64,000 bases of DNA, taken from the NCBI RefSeq assembly GCF_910592395.1, contig NC_088311.1:15566501-15630500 (forward strand), written 5' to 3'. The stretch's first letter is position 1, and every line of letters begins with the position of its first letter. A model generated the notes under the pieces. It was not told the DNA's origin and ran no database searches. It saw only the letters and a list, made by a program, of their open reading frames with translations. The stretch comes from Lineus longissimus. Lineage: Eukaryota; Nemertea; Pilidiophora; Heteronemertea; Lineidae. Positions 1 through 11,402 of the stretch are shown here, one piece after another. The position numbers and the translations under genes are program-made.

Positions 1-1564
1 ATATTTCGATCAACCATTCCAACAATGAAATAAATCCTCCAACCCTGGTGTGGCCTTCAAATGGCAAGGTCTGAAGTCCGGCAGGAATGCTGGGGATATC
101 CTTGGGGGCTGGGGAGGGGGCTTGGAGCCAATGTACTAGAATGAAGGTTTGGGGGGGGGGGAGTAGGAGTCAGAGGTGAACCACACAAGAAGCGGCAGGA
201 GTCACACCCCTCCAATCTACTGGGAGAAGTCATCATCAGCTGATCATTGGACTCTGAATGAAAATTGAATACAGTATCATCTGATGGTTTGTTTTTGTTT
301 TCATTCAGAGGGCTGCAATTGAAAATATTGAATAAAAGGCACGATTATTAAAGAATAGAAATTTTATTCAAGTAATTGCTTTGATTTAATCCCTGGACCG
401 GACACCATGACATCTCAAAATGTTGGCTAAAGCCCCCAAAAAGGGTTTTTAAGCCCCCCTCTTAGGAGGGGCTCTTAAGATACACGTGTGTGCGGGAGTA
501 TATAATGAATAATTAGAAATAAAGAGAGTAAATATTGTATATCCTACAAACAATTTTTTTTGGTATTTTTCTGAATTAACTCCGTTGAGTTTACCGATTT
601 CTCCGCGATCTTCCGGTGATGGTTGCTATCCCATTGGTTGAAATTAAGTTAAATTAAATTTAAATCTTCATGGGAATTCGCTACATCATATGCCTAAGAA
701 ATTGGCCAATTATATTAATATTTTTATTAGAGAAATATCCGTCCTAAATAATGACAGAAAAGGGTGGTTTATTTCAATTTTGTGTCGACATGGTCGAGGT
801 CACGTGACATAAAAACAAAACAATCGCACACACCCGTCCAAAAAAGGCACTTTAAGAAAAACAAATACGTTTTTCCAGCTTAAAACCACACTGACGACTA
901 AGTTATATTGGTCTACTACCCAAATCTGAAGTATCAAAATGAATCACAAACTAGAACTAGCTCTATTTAGCAAAAGTTGCGTGAAAAATTCGGGTGAGCG
1001 ACATACTGCACCCTAGCGGCCAATAAATAAACTACTTTCAGCCGTCTGCTCCGGTCTCGTTGGGGAGTTTTTCCCAAATGTACGCGATGATGACGTGCCC
1101 CATTAACAGGACGTAACATCTATTTTAAAATGCGTTTCCAAAGTGAATGCATGAGGACAACCCATTTGTGTCGTATATCACTGGAAACGCCCGATTCCCG
1201 TGAATAAGGACAATCACAATGTATTACATTACCAAAACAAAAATGTGTCGGAAGGAACTATATGGATGGTCCAATCGCACCCCCCCCCTCCAGCAGTATG
1301 ACACAGAAGGGCTAGTTGACTGTCCACCGGGGGGGGGGGGGGGGGGGTTGGGGGAGCTTCCCCCCAACGCACTGGTAAAAACCTATGTCGACGGAGGGGG
1401 GTTTGGGGGGTGTCCCCCCATTGTAACAGCTGTAGTTGTTAGAGCTTGCACTTAACATATGCTCGTAGGGGGGTTCGGGGGAGCTCCCCCGACCTAAAGG
1501 GGGCTCACTAAGTCCTTGACTTTACATATTAGTCTCTTTAGTGCTCCCCACCCCGCGACATACT
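1..1564. other. non-coding stretch with G-rich tracts
   Basis: I see no convincing gene here. The stretch holds a C/G-rich hairpin near 451-478 (AGCCCC facing GGGGCT around a CCTC-TTAG-GAGG core), a poly-G run near 1329-1347 and further G/C runs to about 1500. The one open frame (1219-1455) is poly-glycine from the G run and is not credible. Confidence 0.6.
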
Positions 1565-1642
1565 AAGGAAACACCACCATCTCATTTTGGTGGCAAGCAC
1601 ACTGAGAAGTGGTTATCACGTACAACCACTGAGTGTTTCCTT
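1565..1642. other. three-way-junction inverted repeat
   Basis: A perfect 10-bp outer stem (AAGGAAACAC at 1565-1574 with GTGTTTCCTT at 1633-1642) encloses two inner stems: CCACC/GGTGG (1574-1578 with 1589-1593, sharing one base with the outer stem) and AGTGGTT/AACCACT (1608-1614 with 1624-1630, 7 bp perfect). On paper the RNA or extruded DNA would form a Y-shaped structure. It could be a small foldback element or a structured RNA; no promoter was recognised. Confidence 0.45.
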
Positions 1643-3186
1643 GTTTGGAATGTCTGCCTGGTTCAAAGATGACATGGTGTATAGAATCAATATTAAAAAT
1701 ATACCTTTGCTTTTGGAATAAACATGTTTCGACAAAATTTTGAGGGTTCATAAACAATTTTCAACATTTTCACAAGTGTACCGGAACAAACCAATGTTTC
1801 CATACACTACTGGGGGTGGGGGGATAAAACAAAATGTACTGTACTCTCTAGTAGTACAAATCAACTCTTCTTCCTGTTCCATAAGGTTGGTGGTGACACA
1901 TCTCACTCTGCCTGATAATGTGCCACTAGCAAGCAATTAATATTCACTGCAACTGGCCATCTCTAGCACGGTCAGGATCTTTCTTTTGACCCTTGTGAAA
2001 ATTTTGAAAATTTTTAATGACTCGTAACATTGATTTAAAATTGACAAAATATACAAATAAAATGGATAACAGTATTTTATGAGTACCTGGTAAAACAAGT
2101 CGATATGTACAGTAAAAACAGCTGGTATAAGAGGCGGAGCCTTCCATGTGTGTCTACATAATGAAGGACATCAGGAGATGGCCCAAGACACTGTAGGAAG
2201 TGCAAGGTTGTTCCTCTGAAAGGTTGCAAAGAAAACATGTGGTGGTAACCATGGTAACATAAGGAATCAAGGTAATACAGCTCTCTCTCGCTATAACGAA
2301 CCTCGTTATAGCGAACTCCCAGATATTGTGTTGTTCATGTACTATACTACATATTCTTAGGTTTGTGACCAGTGGTAGATATTCAAGTCCTGCCCCTATA
2401 ACACAGTTGCTGGAGGTTCTATTCAATAGATATGACCAGCCTTCCCCAGGGTTATCTAGTTATTGGTCATGTCTATTGAATGGAGTCCCCTGCACTTTAA
2501 TACATGTATCTATCAAATGCCTTAATCGTATGAGAATCAAGGGTAAAGCCAGACTAGATACCAATTTAGGCAAAAGAAAACCAAAATGACTGGAAAACTA
2601 AATGCACATATTGCAGATTAGAAAAGGCAAAAAGAAAATAACACGCTTTTAACTACATGTTAGCCTTGAAGTACAGAATGAGGTAGTGTTGGCTGGTCAA
2701 AAACAATGTTGTGGACTCCACGACTCAGGTAAAATTGTACAATAATAATAAACAAATATGATTTGACATGTATCATATGTCCAGGAAGTCAAGTTTCATT
2801 CTGCAATAACAGTTGCAGAACTTATTACCTGCAAACAGCGTGATAACAGTTTAAGTTTGAACACAAATCTCTAAGGGTGAAATTGATTTTTCCAAAGGGA
2901 TATTAACACCCTCAGGATTGGTAATCACAACAATGAAATTGAATACTAATATTAAGAACATGGTAACTGATTGTCAAAACAATGTTCCAGACTCCACACA
3001 TCACTGGTGAATATTTCAATTGCACAGAAATCAAAATCATTATATGATGATGATATATATATACATAAAATGATATTATATGACAACAAGCATACCTAGT
3101 GCTTGAGATTCGTTGACTATTGGGTCCGCCAAAACAATGTTCTGTACATCAAAGGTGAACATTCAAATTGAACAAAAATTACATTT
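1643..3186. other. no gene seen; one short hairpin
   Basis: No supported coding region. A perfect 11-bp hairpin CGCTATAACGA-acc-TCGTTATAGCG lies at 2289-2313. The rest is AT-rich sequence without a repeat I recognise. Confidence 0.5.
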
Positions 3187-3800
3187 TTAATACAAAAAAA
3201 AAATAGTAAAAGGGAGTAGAGACCGGGTACTGTCGCTGGAACTGGAAGTATTTGACTTGTTTGGGGTATACACAGAGTCATGCTGATCAGGCACTGACAT
3301 GTCACTATCAGAATCGCAGAACTCTGACAGAATCTCATCAAAACTGAAAGTAAAATGAAAATAAGTGAGCACAATTAATTATTTTCATCTGTGTGCATCT
3401 CTTTTTTTCAGTGTTCAGCCTTTTACTCAGTGCTACAATCAGATACTCTGGCATACTATTCTCCATTGGTTAGTTCGACCACCGTCAAGAGCTGCTGTCC
3501 TGTCCTATATAGCCTAACAAAGACTGGAATTTTTTTGTTGAATAACACTCACTCAAGATGTTACTGCCAAGTTAGATAAAACAACTTAATTACCTATCCA
3601 AATCAATCGGATTCCCACGTGACCCAACATCAGTCGAGGGACATTTCTTTTTCTTGGCCTTCCTTCTCTTTTCATGGACAGGGTGTTCAGACTTTGAATC
3701 TGAGAACTCCAGTCTACGTTTCTTGTTGTTGGCCTTAGGGCGGACAGGATGAGGTGGGCTGTATGTCTGTCTTGCATTATAGGATTCTTCAGCACCAGCT
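3187..3800 (-). CDS. two-exon 3' end of an unknown charged protein
   Basis: Two minus-strand exons are defined by good splice sites and agreeing phase. The upstream exon, 3800 to 3594, follows an acceptor TTCATTCCAG and ends at AG|GTAATT. The last exon, 3343 to 3187, follows TTACTTTCAG and ends in a stop. Reading across the junction stays open. The first exon is rich in lysine and arginine, with clusters KKRR and KRRKAKKKK that look like a bipartite nuclear localisation signal. The last exon is acidic and serine-rich (FDEILSEFCDSDSD, then SSSSDS). I do not recognise a domain. It may be the C-terminus of a host nuclear protein or of a transposon-borne gene; the 5' exons were not found upstream on the minus strand. 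The phase-consistent junction is the main reason to believe it. Confidence 0.42.
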
Positions 3801-3971
3801 CTGGAATGAACAGAAATTGATTCAAATCACTGTTAAAACAGAAACACCGGCCAGCAATGCTGTATCGGCCAGATGTCAGCAAGTTTATAGACGTTTTGCC
3901 TTGGACTGAAGAAAGGGCAACTGAGTAAAGGGAAAACCCATTGTAAAGTTCCAGAAAGTATCTCAAAAATG

Positions 3972-4109
3972 TTTCACCTTTGCATGATATTTCAGTTTTT
4001 ATCTGAAAAAATGGTAGCCTGGGGCCTACTCATCATAAGTTATGCGCATTAACTATGATGAGTTCAACATTTTGTTAGAAAAAAACCGAAATATCATGCA
4101 AAGTTGAAA
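3972..4109. repeat. 138-bp foldback MITE
   Basis: Imperfect inverted arms of about 45 bp (3972-4016 and 4065-4109) share the core CTTTGCATGATATTTC. The centre has its own small inverted repeat CTCATCAT...ATGATGAG. The whole unit can fold into one long hairpin and has no coding capacity. The superfamily is unknown. Confidence 0.7.
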
Positions 4110-4472
4110 GCCATGAGCCCTAACATGTGCCATATCATAGCATGTCTCCCCTTGTCCGGAATAAGATACCAAATACATGCAATCATACACTACATTGCAC
4201 TAGATGCCTATTGTCGGATTTTTTTGCCACTAACAGCACCGCATAACAAAATTTAGGAGGATCAGCATGAACTTGTGAACTAAAAAACATTTATAGGAGG
4301 AAGGCCTGCGGTCTTATTGAAGTATAAGAGAGGAAATAACCTAAATAGGCCGCGTAAACAGGTGGCATGCATGTCAAGACATGATCATGACATGGTCCAT
4401 GGATCATTGGAATCTGTCATTCCTGTTCAGTCGGCCGGAAACATCGGGTCCAATAACAGCCGTGTCCAAATG

Positions 4473-4779
4473 CGGCATCGAGAGCCGCGTGCGGCATCGA
4501 AAAATAATTTGGCGGCATCGGGAAAAAATCAGTGGATGCCGCTTGCGGCATCGAGGCCTTTATCAAAAATCAAAGTGCCGTTAAAAACGGCATCGGTAGC
4601 CACATTTTACGGCACCAAGAACCCGTCAAAATCACCCCAAATCAACATCATGGTTGTGATCGTCTTTTTGTGGTATAATTTGTCTAAGATTCCACGTCGG
4701 CCGTAATGCGACGGTGGTGACATCTGGTTTTATAGGGCGCAACTATGTCGGTGTGTCGGCCGCTATGCGACGGTGGTGT
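4473..4779. repeat. cluster of CGGCATCG motifs and a doubled 24-mer
   Basis: CGGCATCG occurs five times at 4473, 4492, 4513, 4546 and 4588, with irregular spacing. Downstream, GTCGGCCG..ATGCGACGGTGGTG occurs twice (about 4696-4719 and 4756-4779). The 8-mer is too GC-rich to be expected this often by chance in this AT-rich neighbourhood. It may be subterminal binding sites of a lost transposon or a decayed tandem repeat. Confidence 0.5.
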
Positions 4780-6074
4780 TCTCCTGTGGTGCCCTCTTGC
4801 GGGAAATCAGTAAACTCACACCAGGCGGCATCCATAATTTTTCTGAGAAAAAAGTCGGCTCCGAACATCTCGAGGTTTGGACAGGTATGCAATAAACACC
4901 TAATCAAGACGAAGTTCTCCTAATGCACACATCATTATTGACAACAAACACTAATGCTATTCAACTATCATGATTTACCTGTGATCAGCTACCCAACTTT
5001 CCTAAAATCTTTTGTAGAATTTCTCCCCTCTAGAAGATGTTTCGTCCGCCATTGCTGCTGTGTGACAAGCGCGCCAACAATCGTAAGGGGGTTCGGAAAT
5101 GAGCCTCAAAGCGCACTATTTTTAACTCATGAGTAGTGGAGAATTTACTTCATCGCGACGTTAAATGGCTAAGAATCGACTCTCCGTTAGTCACTACACT
5201 CTTAGCTACGATGTAGCTGAGAAATAGACCACAAAAATAAACTCGAAACCTGGAACTATATTTTGAGCGCTCAACCTTGCCTTTTTACGTAGTTATAAAC
5301 TACAGACCGGATTTTCACCCTATTCCGTAACATTATTCCGTTCCGTTCCGTTCCGTGATTTCGCAACGCCGCGTCTTTGTATGTGTATTTTGGTTATTTG
5401 ATAGAAATTTACATCTACTTTGGACGAGTTAATTTCGGGTGCAAAGTCGGGTGACTACGTAAATGTAGTAAAACGTGTGGTTGTTTGACCGAATTGTGTC
5501 ATTTACCATTTTCATTTTTAAAATGGTCTCTTATAATTGCTCTTTTACAATATTGGCAGAGTGAATCGATAAGACACATTAGTTAAATATGCCAGGAGAT
5601 AATATATGCCACCGTGAGATGGTTTATATATCACACAGCTGCTTTGATACTTTTAAAATTGCAAGATGTATTTTATCTTGATCAGTGTTGGGATTCGGAC
5701 AGTGTCGGTCACTCTCCATTATGGTGACAACAGCGCAAGCAGACGACAATAACAAATTTGAAAACTCCGCCATATTCAACAGCGAATAATTCCTGTTCTA
5801 CGGCACTCATCGTGGATTTGCTGGTAGACATTTCTAGATGATAACTTGAAGACATCTGGTTTATAGGTTTTTATTGATGTAGCTGTCTTGAATAAGTAAG
5901 AAAGGCAGTATTTTTGTAGACCTATGCCTAATTCAGGGTACAACATGCGTTTCCTTTCCCATATCTGCCTAAGTTGTAAAGATTATTGCATGTGTTGTGT
6001 TGTGTAGCAGACACACCAGAAAAGGAAGATATTATAGCAATCACTTGGCTCAAAGTGTTCTATCAAAGTGTCGT
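4780..6074. other. no gene seen; short (TTCCG)n tract
   Basis: No supported gene. A short TTCCG microsatellite lies near 5337-5357. A minus-strand ATG in a good context at 5052 opens a short frame that soon meets a TAG, so it was not called. Confidence 0.5.
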
Positions 6075-6216
6075 AAAATGTAATAAAAGAAGGCAGACTG
6101 TCCGCTATGGTTATCTGTGTCATTGTCATGGCTGTACAAGTGTAACAAAAGCGGACATTCATGGCAGTGCATAAATGTAACCATAGCGGACAATCTGCCG
6201 TCTTATATTGCATTTT
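6075..6216. repeat. 142-bp foldback MITE
   Basis: Long imperfect terminal inverted repeats: the left arm begins AAAATGTAATAAAAGAAGG and runs to TGTCCGCTATGGTTA. The right arm carries the complement with a few substitutions, ending at about 6216. The arms take up most of the element, so it is a small non-autonomous hairpin element. Its superfamily cannot be assigned. Confidence 0.7.
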
Positions 6217-7894
6217 AAATTACTTTAAGAGCTAGTTTTTATAAGATTCAGGCGGATTTCTATTAGAGGGTGATTTATGACCGTCTCAGATTTGCCTGAT
6301 TTTTTTTGGGTGAAAGGCCTTTTGGAAGATAGCAAAATCCTGAAATTCTATATCCCTAAACAAACAGTTTTTTATGGCCTCTGGAATGGTCACTGTTCTG
6401 AGGGTCAAAATTGGACTGCCTTAAAAAGATAACCTTTGAAGTTGAAATATATCAGTACGCTAATGACTGCCTAGCTTTCTTTTTCTACATAGATGTCAGT
6501 CTATGATGGAAGGAACTGCAGAAAATCGAAAGGTTTCCGTTGGTAGTAGAGCTAGTTTATGCATGATAGGACTCCATTAGCTTGCCAAATAATATGCCAC
6601 TTGAAAATATTGTAGGACGATCAATGCACGAGAATATAGGCAGTGCCGAAGTCAGTGAAAACGTTGAAATCAGTGCTTTCGGGGTCCAATATCTCATTGC
6701 GCCCACATCACATTTGAATGAAATCTAGTCATCCGATAGCCCTCTATGTCTTCTAACAGTCATATAAAGATTTCAGTGGGGTTCAGCTACTCCAGTTGTA
6801 ATTTCTTGGAAGTTTTCACTCATGTTTTTGGGAGTAAAGATCATCTAAATTCACTACTTTATAGATATATTAAGTTATTAAAAGCCAGGTACTTAGCTAG
6901 GTAATCTTAGCTAGGTAATATCAATTGTAGGATTTATTGAGAATTTATTATTATTATTATTATTATTTTATTCATATAAGGCCTCCTGCCCATACACATT
7001 TAACAATATGCATTTCTTACAGAGAGTACAAACGGCGGCTCCAAGTCTACAATACATGTGGTAACATATTTTTTTCTCTTTTTTCTCTCGCTTTATACAA
7101 AAAGATTGATATATTTCAAATAGTTACACAAGAATTTAATTTCATTACATTGATAAAAGAGGGTAGATCAGACCGTACTGATGGCAAAAACTCTTGTCTT
7201 AAATCTGCATGGAATGGACATACAGTCAGAAAAAAAAATCATCATCTATCTAAAGGACATTCTAAGGCTTCTCTACCGTATCTATTGAAGAAAGAACCGC
7301 AACGGAAACTAGCAGCTTTGTAGAATTCTAAAGAGTATGAATTTTAGTTTAGTAATTTTGGATATCTTGGAGTGATATACGCGAGTATAACGTTATAAGA
7401 TTTTAGGCAAATTTGATACGAACTGGGCCCTTTTTCAGACTAAGTTCTGCCTCTCGAACATATTTGACAAGAGGCTTTGACTTTTGCTTGAGCAATTTTA
7501 AAGGCAAGATAAAATAAGTCTTTATGCAGTTGGCTGGCGAGAATTAATTAAAGTGGAACGTCACTTCTGTGTCCTTATTTCTAGACACTTAAACACGTAA
7601 TTCCTATAACAAGCGTTGTTAAATGGGACGCAGCTAAACTGTTAAGAATAGACTTTAAATTACTGTTGTAATTCACTTTACCTGAATCTGTAGAAACACG
7701 AAAAGACATAGACAATGACCTCAGCAATGGATGATCAGTCGATTTTTACCTTTTGCCAATATGCTAATAGTGCCAGCTGACATTTTACCCAAATTGGGTG
7801 CCTACAGATGTACCTAATTCACCATTAGCAAATACAGTTATTACACGACTTGGGGACACCTAGTAAACGCTTACAAAATGTCATTTGAAATATT
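6217..7894. other. no gene seen; TTA microsatellite
   Basis: A (TTA)n tract lies near 6946-6967. The open frame from 6937 includes that tract and shows no recognisable domain. Nothing else is supported. Confidence 0.5.
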
Positions 7895-8353
7895 CTAATT
7901 GTCTGCATTTACCGCTGCCCCAGAGACTCCGCACGCATAACTTATGGTACTTACAATATAGGTCTCGAGCAATGAGTAATCATTACGAACATTGAAGCTG
8001 AATTTACTCAGCCTTTCAAGAAGCAGGAAATAGCTACGTCGGCCACATTCTACGATACGATTAATTGCGACATTGAAGTTCTTGTTGTATTTAAAAACGG
8101 ACTCCCAGATAATCAAATTCGTCAACATTTTTCTACGACCGCGTTATTGAAATAGAACACATCGTTGGCGCCAACTTGACCACTCTTTTTATAAGCAACG
8201 GTCTCAGGTTCACAGATACGCCCCACACCAAGCAATACTCATGGAGGGCCAATGGCCGATCTCGAAACTAAGATTGTGTCGTCTGCATACATTATACAAA
8301 AGATGCGATTGGGACAAATCTTAAAACCACCCGTCACACCGACATGTTATTCT
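7895..8353 (-). pseudogene. LINE reverse transcriptase, C-terminal piece (YADD and thumb)
   Basis: On the minus strand a frame reads FCIMYADDTILVSRSA; the YADD catalytic motif of non-LTR reverse transcriptases is encoded at 8289-8278. Downstream, 8128 to 7895 encodes FNVAINRIVECGRRSYFLLL followed by YSLLETYIVSTISYACGVSG. This matches the thumb region of CR1/Jockey-type LINEs, where an N-V/I-A-H-K stretch precedes the YG-x-E-x-W-G motif. Stop codons and frame changes between the two blocks show it is dead. It is the third, most C-terminal part of the element whose other parts are at 11213-11402 and 12727-13377; a 2.86-kb repeat separates it from the second part. The family level (CR1 or relative) is inference. 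Confidence 0.7.
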
Positions 8354-8524
8354 AACAAGAGGCCCAAGGGCCTGGCGCTCAGCTGAAATGGATAGCTGAA
8401 GGCAAGGGCCAAGTGTGTGTTGGTACCGTTATTATGAGGCAACGTGAAGCTGTAACGTCTAGCACGCAGAAGTGCTGGTGCGAAAGACCTTCTTGCTATA
8501 TCAGTGCATGTTGAAGTACTGAGT

Positions 8525-8618
8525 TGACGTCACCCTGCTATTATGACGTAAAGTCATTTCTATTGCCGTTGCAGTAGTGGGGTGTGTGATGACGTCAAGG
8601 AGTTGTGTGGTGACGTCA
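8525..8618. promoter_or_regulatory. cluster of CRE-like TGACGTCA sites
   Basis: Perfect palindromic cAMP-response-element motifs TGACGTCA lie at 8525-8532, 8590-8597 and 8611-8618, with one variant TGACGTAA at 8544. This is a dense cluster inside a non-coding repeat. Binding by CREB/ATF proteins is a family-level expectation only. No adjacent gene is seen. Confidence 0.4.
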
Positions 8619-8843
8619 AAGAGTGGAGTCCTTGTCTTCATGCAGCGTAGGTGGAACTAATAACATGCACATTGACTCAAGGTACATAATTATTACAGTG
8701 TATTTTGTGAGGTGAATGGTCAAATGAACCGACTGTTGTCTGGACATTGATGAAGTGGATGCAGCCAAATGTATGGGATGGTCTTTTTTGTATGTGAAGA
8801 AAAGAAGATAAAGAGTTGGTTAACAAAATGAACTTTATTGGTG

Positions 8844-8925
8844 CGGCAGATATTTGATGCCCTTCGGCAGATATTTGAAGCGCCTTGCGCCATATATTTG
8901 TTGCCTTGCGGCAGATATTTGATAA
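8844..8925. repeat. about 21-bp tandem repeat, four copies
   Basis: Four imperfect copies of CGGCAGATATTTGATGCCTT lie head to tail; one reads CGCCATATATTTG. No function is evident. Confidence 0.7.
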
Positions 8926-11090
8926 CGCTCTCCGGGAATGGAAAGCAGTAAAACGAGTAAGCACACCTTACTCTGAATGTGGGAACAGCAAGTTCTTTCC
9001 TGGACTTGAAATGTGCCAACGACTCCTCTTGCAATAACCAACAACAGTTAATCTGTAAAAAGAGAAGAGAAATTAACACGGACTGAATAAAAATGGTGAC
9101 ATAGACGGGGAAATGTACACCACCGGATGCAGTCTGTGCTTGATCAGGCATTTGTCAGATGATATCCTGAACAAGGCATCTATGATCTATGGAAGCAAAT
9201 CCAAAAAGAGACTTAACCTTCGAAGGGCACGCTTATTACTCAGTGAAAAGTCAGTCCTGTGGGCTGTTTTCCAATTCAAAATAAAAGTGTAACCTCTTTA
9301 TTGTGACTTTAAATTAGTCTCACAGACTGAACCATAACACTAAACAGCCAACCGTGCCCACATGATGTGAGCCGAGAGCTGGGCTTAAAGATGAGCGAGT
9401 GGTGTACTACATTTTGAAAATTGTCTATCGTCTACGACATGTGACAGAACAGGATCTAGTGGACTTAATGATGAGGTACTATCAAATAAGGTGTCCATCA
9501 AATGAATCATGAGGGCCTGTTGAGTTATACTCTAAGCCTATCCTATAGGCAGATAGGGCTAGGCTATCGTTTTTGTCTTTTTTACAGCCTACAGCACAGC
9601 CATGCACAGCGCAGTGTACAGACAGTACAGGATTGCAAATTAAAAACATGAGCATTGCTGCGTAACGAAACTGCAGTGGAATTCATACTACGATGTCATA
9701 ATGTGACTTTCAGAATAATTGTTGTCACGGCCAATGACCAGACAGGGAGAAAACAAACGTAAATGGCGAGATTTGTTGCAAAATTGCCAACCACAACAAC
9801 TCAGTGACTATTTTTTACTCAGGGACCGTAGCCAAAATGACCGACGGCGAATTCTCCGGTCGCCAGCGCAGTCCATAAACAAGCATCAATTCCACCAACT
9901 TTGGGTGCAAGCTTGGTCATCAAAGTTACAGAACTGTTAGAAATACATCTTAACAACATATATATACAGTTAAAAGTGCATAAAAATCCCGATTCAACCT
10001 CCGGGCGCTACCTTTTTTTCTCCGCCAGACTCCGGGCCCTACCGGTCGTTATTTAGTGCGACCGCCACCAGAGTGTTTATCAAGATCTTTCCCCGTTTTA
10101 ATTGCGCGTTTTAGGCAGATTAATCAATTATTACATGCATGCATTATATATCACCGAAATGATAATTGCGTTGGCTATTTGAAACTAAGTTCAGATATTA
10201 TTTTCGATCTTTGAATTGAATTTAGGCGAGTGATTTTTGACACCCGGTCGACCTATCACTATCAGGACTTGCAAAATTCACGCGAGATCGCTTGCATCAT
10301 CGGCACGTTTGAAAACCCGAATTTCACAAATTCCACAAATATTTATCACATACCATATGTATCACCACAAAGGTAACTCTCTAGACTATTTGAAACCAAG
10401 TTCAGATACTTATTTTCACAAAAATTCGAAGCTATGCAAGCGATTTTTCACTGGTAGAGATCGACGGAAACAAATTTCTCGCTCTAAAATGACATGAGAC
10501 GAGCACCAACTTTCGCTAATTTGTGCACAAAATTTCCGCAATACTATAAAAAACTATTGATAAATCTGAATTATATAGACTCTTTTCAGTACCTAAACAA
10601 ATTTCAGGTACATGGTCATGTTGAATAAAAGAGTATCAACCGATTGAACATGAGAAATTTCACTCACCTTCATTGAAGCAGCGACTATACCGCCATTTTG
10701 AAATGGTGGCATCTCTTCTGTCGATCGGCCAATCAGCGGCACTGCTTGCAAAAAGTTGAGCCACCGCCAAATTTGAAATCGCCAAAATTCAGTCAATGTG
10801 CCTGCAGCGCCAACTGGCGGTGAAAACTATATTAATTCCATTAAAAGTAAAAAATGAAAAAATATTTAAAAATATTCAGCCACATTTGAAAACAATATTT
10901 GCTCTGTGGACCGAGGTAAAAAGGGAAAAAAATCTAAACGCGAAATGACCTCATTCTCTTAATACAGGTCGGTTTTTTCGTTTTTTCGTTTCTGAGTTCA
11001 CCTTGGGCAACTCCTAATTTAGCACCGTCAACGAAGTGGCTCGGCCTTTCCGGTCAGAAATGTCCAATTTTGTCCACAGATGGGTCCCTA

Positions 11091-11145
11091 GATGGATGGA
11101 TGGATGGATGGATGGATGGATGGATGGATGGATGGATGGATGGAT
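11091..11145. repeat. (GGAT)n microsatellite
   Basis: About 14 copies of GATG/GGAT. It sits at the position where copy 1 of the same repeat family (20550-22453) has its GTCGTC/TCCGTCG tract, so it is probably a diverged expansion of that tract. Confidence 0.9.
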
Positions 11146-11212
11146 TGCAGGACGGACACCATTTGAACAGCTATTCTACTGGCTCCGCTGACTTTGTCAG
11201 CTGAGCTAAAAA

Positions 11213-11402
11213 GTCATTTATTAGGTCTGAAGTGAATAGTGAAAACAAAAAAGGAGACAGAGTTTCGCCTTGTTGCAGACCAGTGACACTGGTGAACTCG
11301 TTACTCATTTTCACCATTCCATCTGACCATTGAACACAAGCACTTTTGCAGGGAATTTATAATACCGAGCATTTTACCATTTACGTATTATGTCACCTGA
11401 TA
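11213..11402 (-). pseudogene. LINE reverse transcriptase, middle piece
   Basis: The minus strand encodes SNEFTSVTGLQQGETLSPFL followed by FSLFTSDLIND. This is the conserved block of non-LTR reverse transcriptases equivalent to G-V-x-Q-G-D-x-L-S-P-x-L-F. Upstream, NGKMLGIINSLQ matches the preceding helix, with a frame change between the two. The block stops at 11213, where the GCTCACCT-family repeat begins. The reading resumes at 8353 with the YADD segment. Confidence 0.75.

Larger units (their letters stand above)
8354..11212 (-). mobile_element. GCTCACCT-family repeat, copy 2, inside the LINE
   Basis: Read on the minus strand the unit opens TTTTTAGCTCAGCTGAC and immediately folds back (GCTCAGCTGAC-aaa-GTCAGCGGAGC, 11206-11183). 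It then has a GTGTCCGTCC stretch leading into an expanded microsatellite, and ends CAGCTGAGCGCCAGGCCC followed by TTGGGCCTCTTGTT at 8354. The copy at 20550-22453 has the same order: hairpin, TCCGTCG tract, AGGTGAGC, GGCCC-GGCC end. No transposase is encoded. It divides the LINE between its SPFLFSLF and YADD motifs, which fixes both borders within a few bases. Most of the interior (8.93-11.08 kb) has no feature I can name and may hold further insertions. Confidence 0.6.

Noticed and set aside
1219-1455. 78-codon open frame
   Set aside because: Poly-glycine encoded by a G run in a low-complexity patch; no splice sites or domain.
4979-5052. Minus-strand ATG in a good context reading MADETSSRGEKFYKRF, ending near a GTAAATC donor
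   Set aside because: A TAG follows KRF before the donor and no downstream exon could be linked in phase.
6937-7323. 128-codon open frame
   Set aside because: Starts in a TTA microsatellite and shows no recognisable protein pattern.
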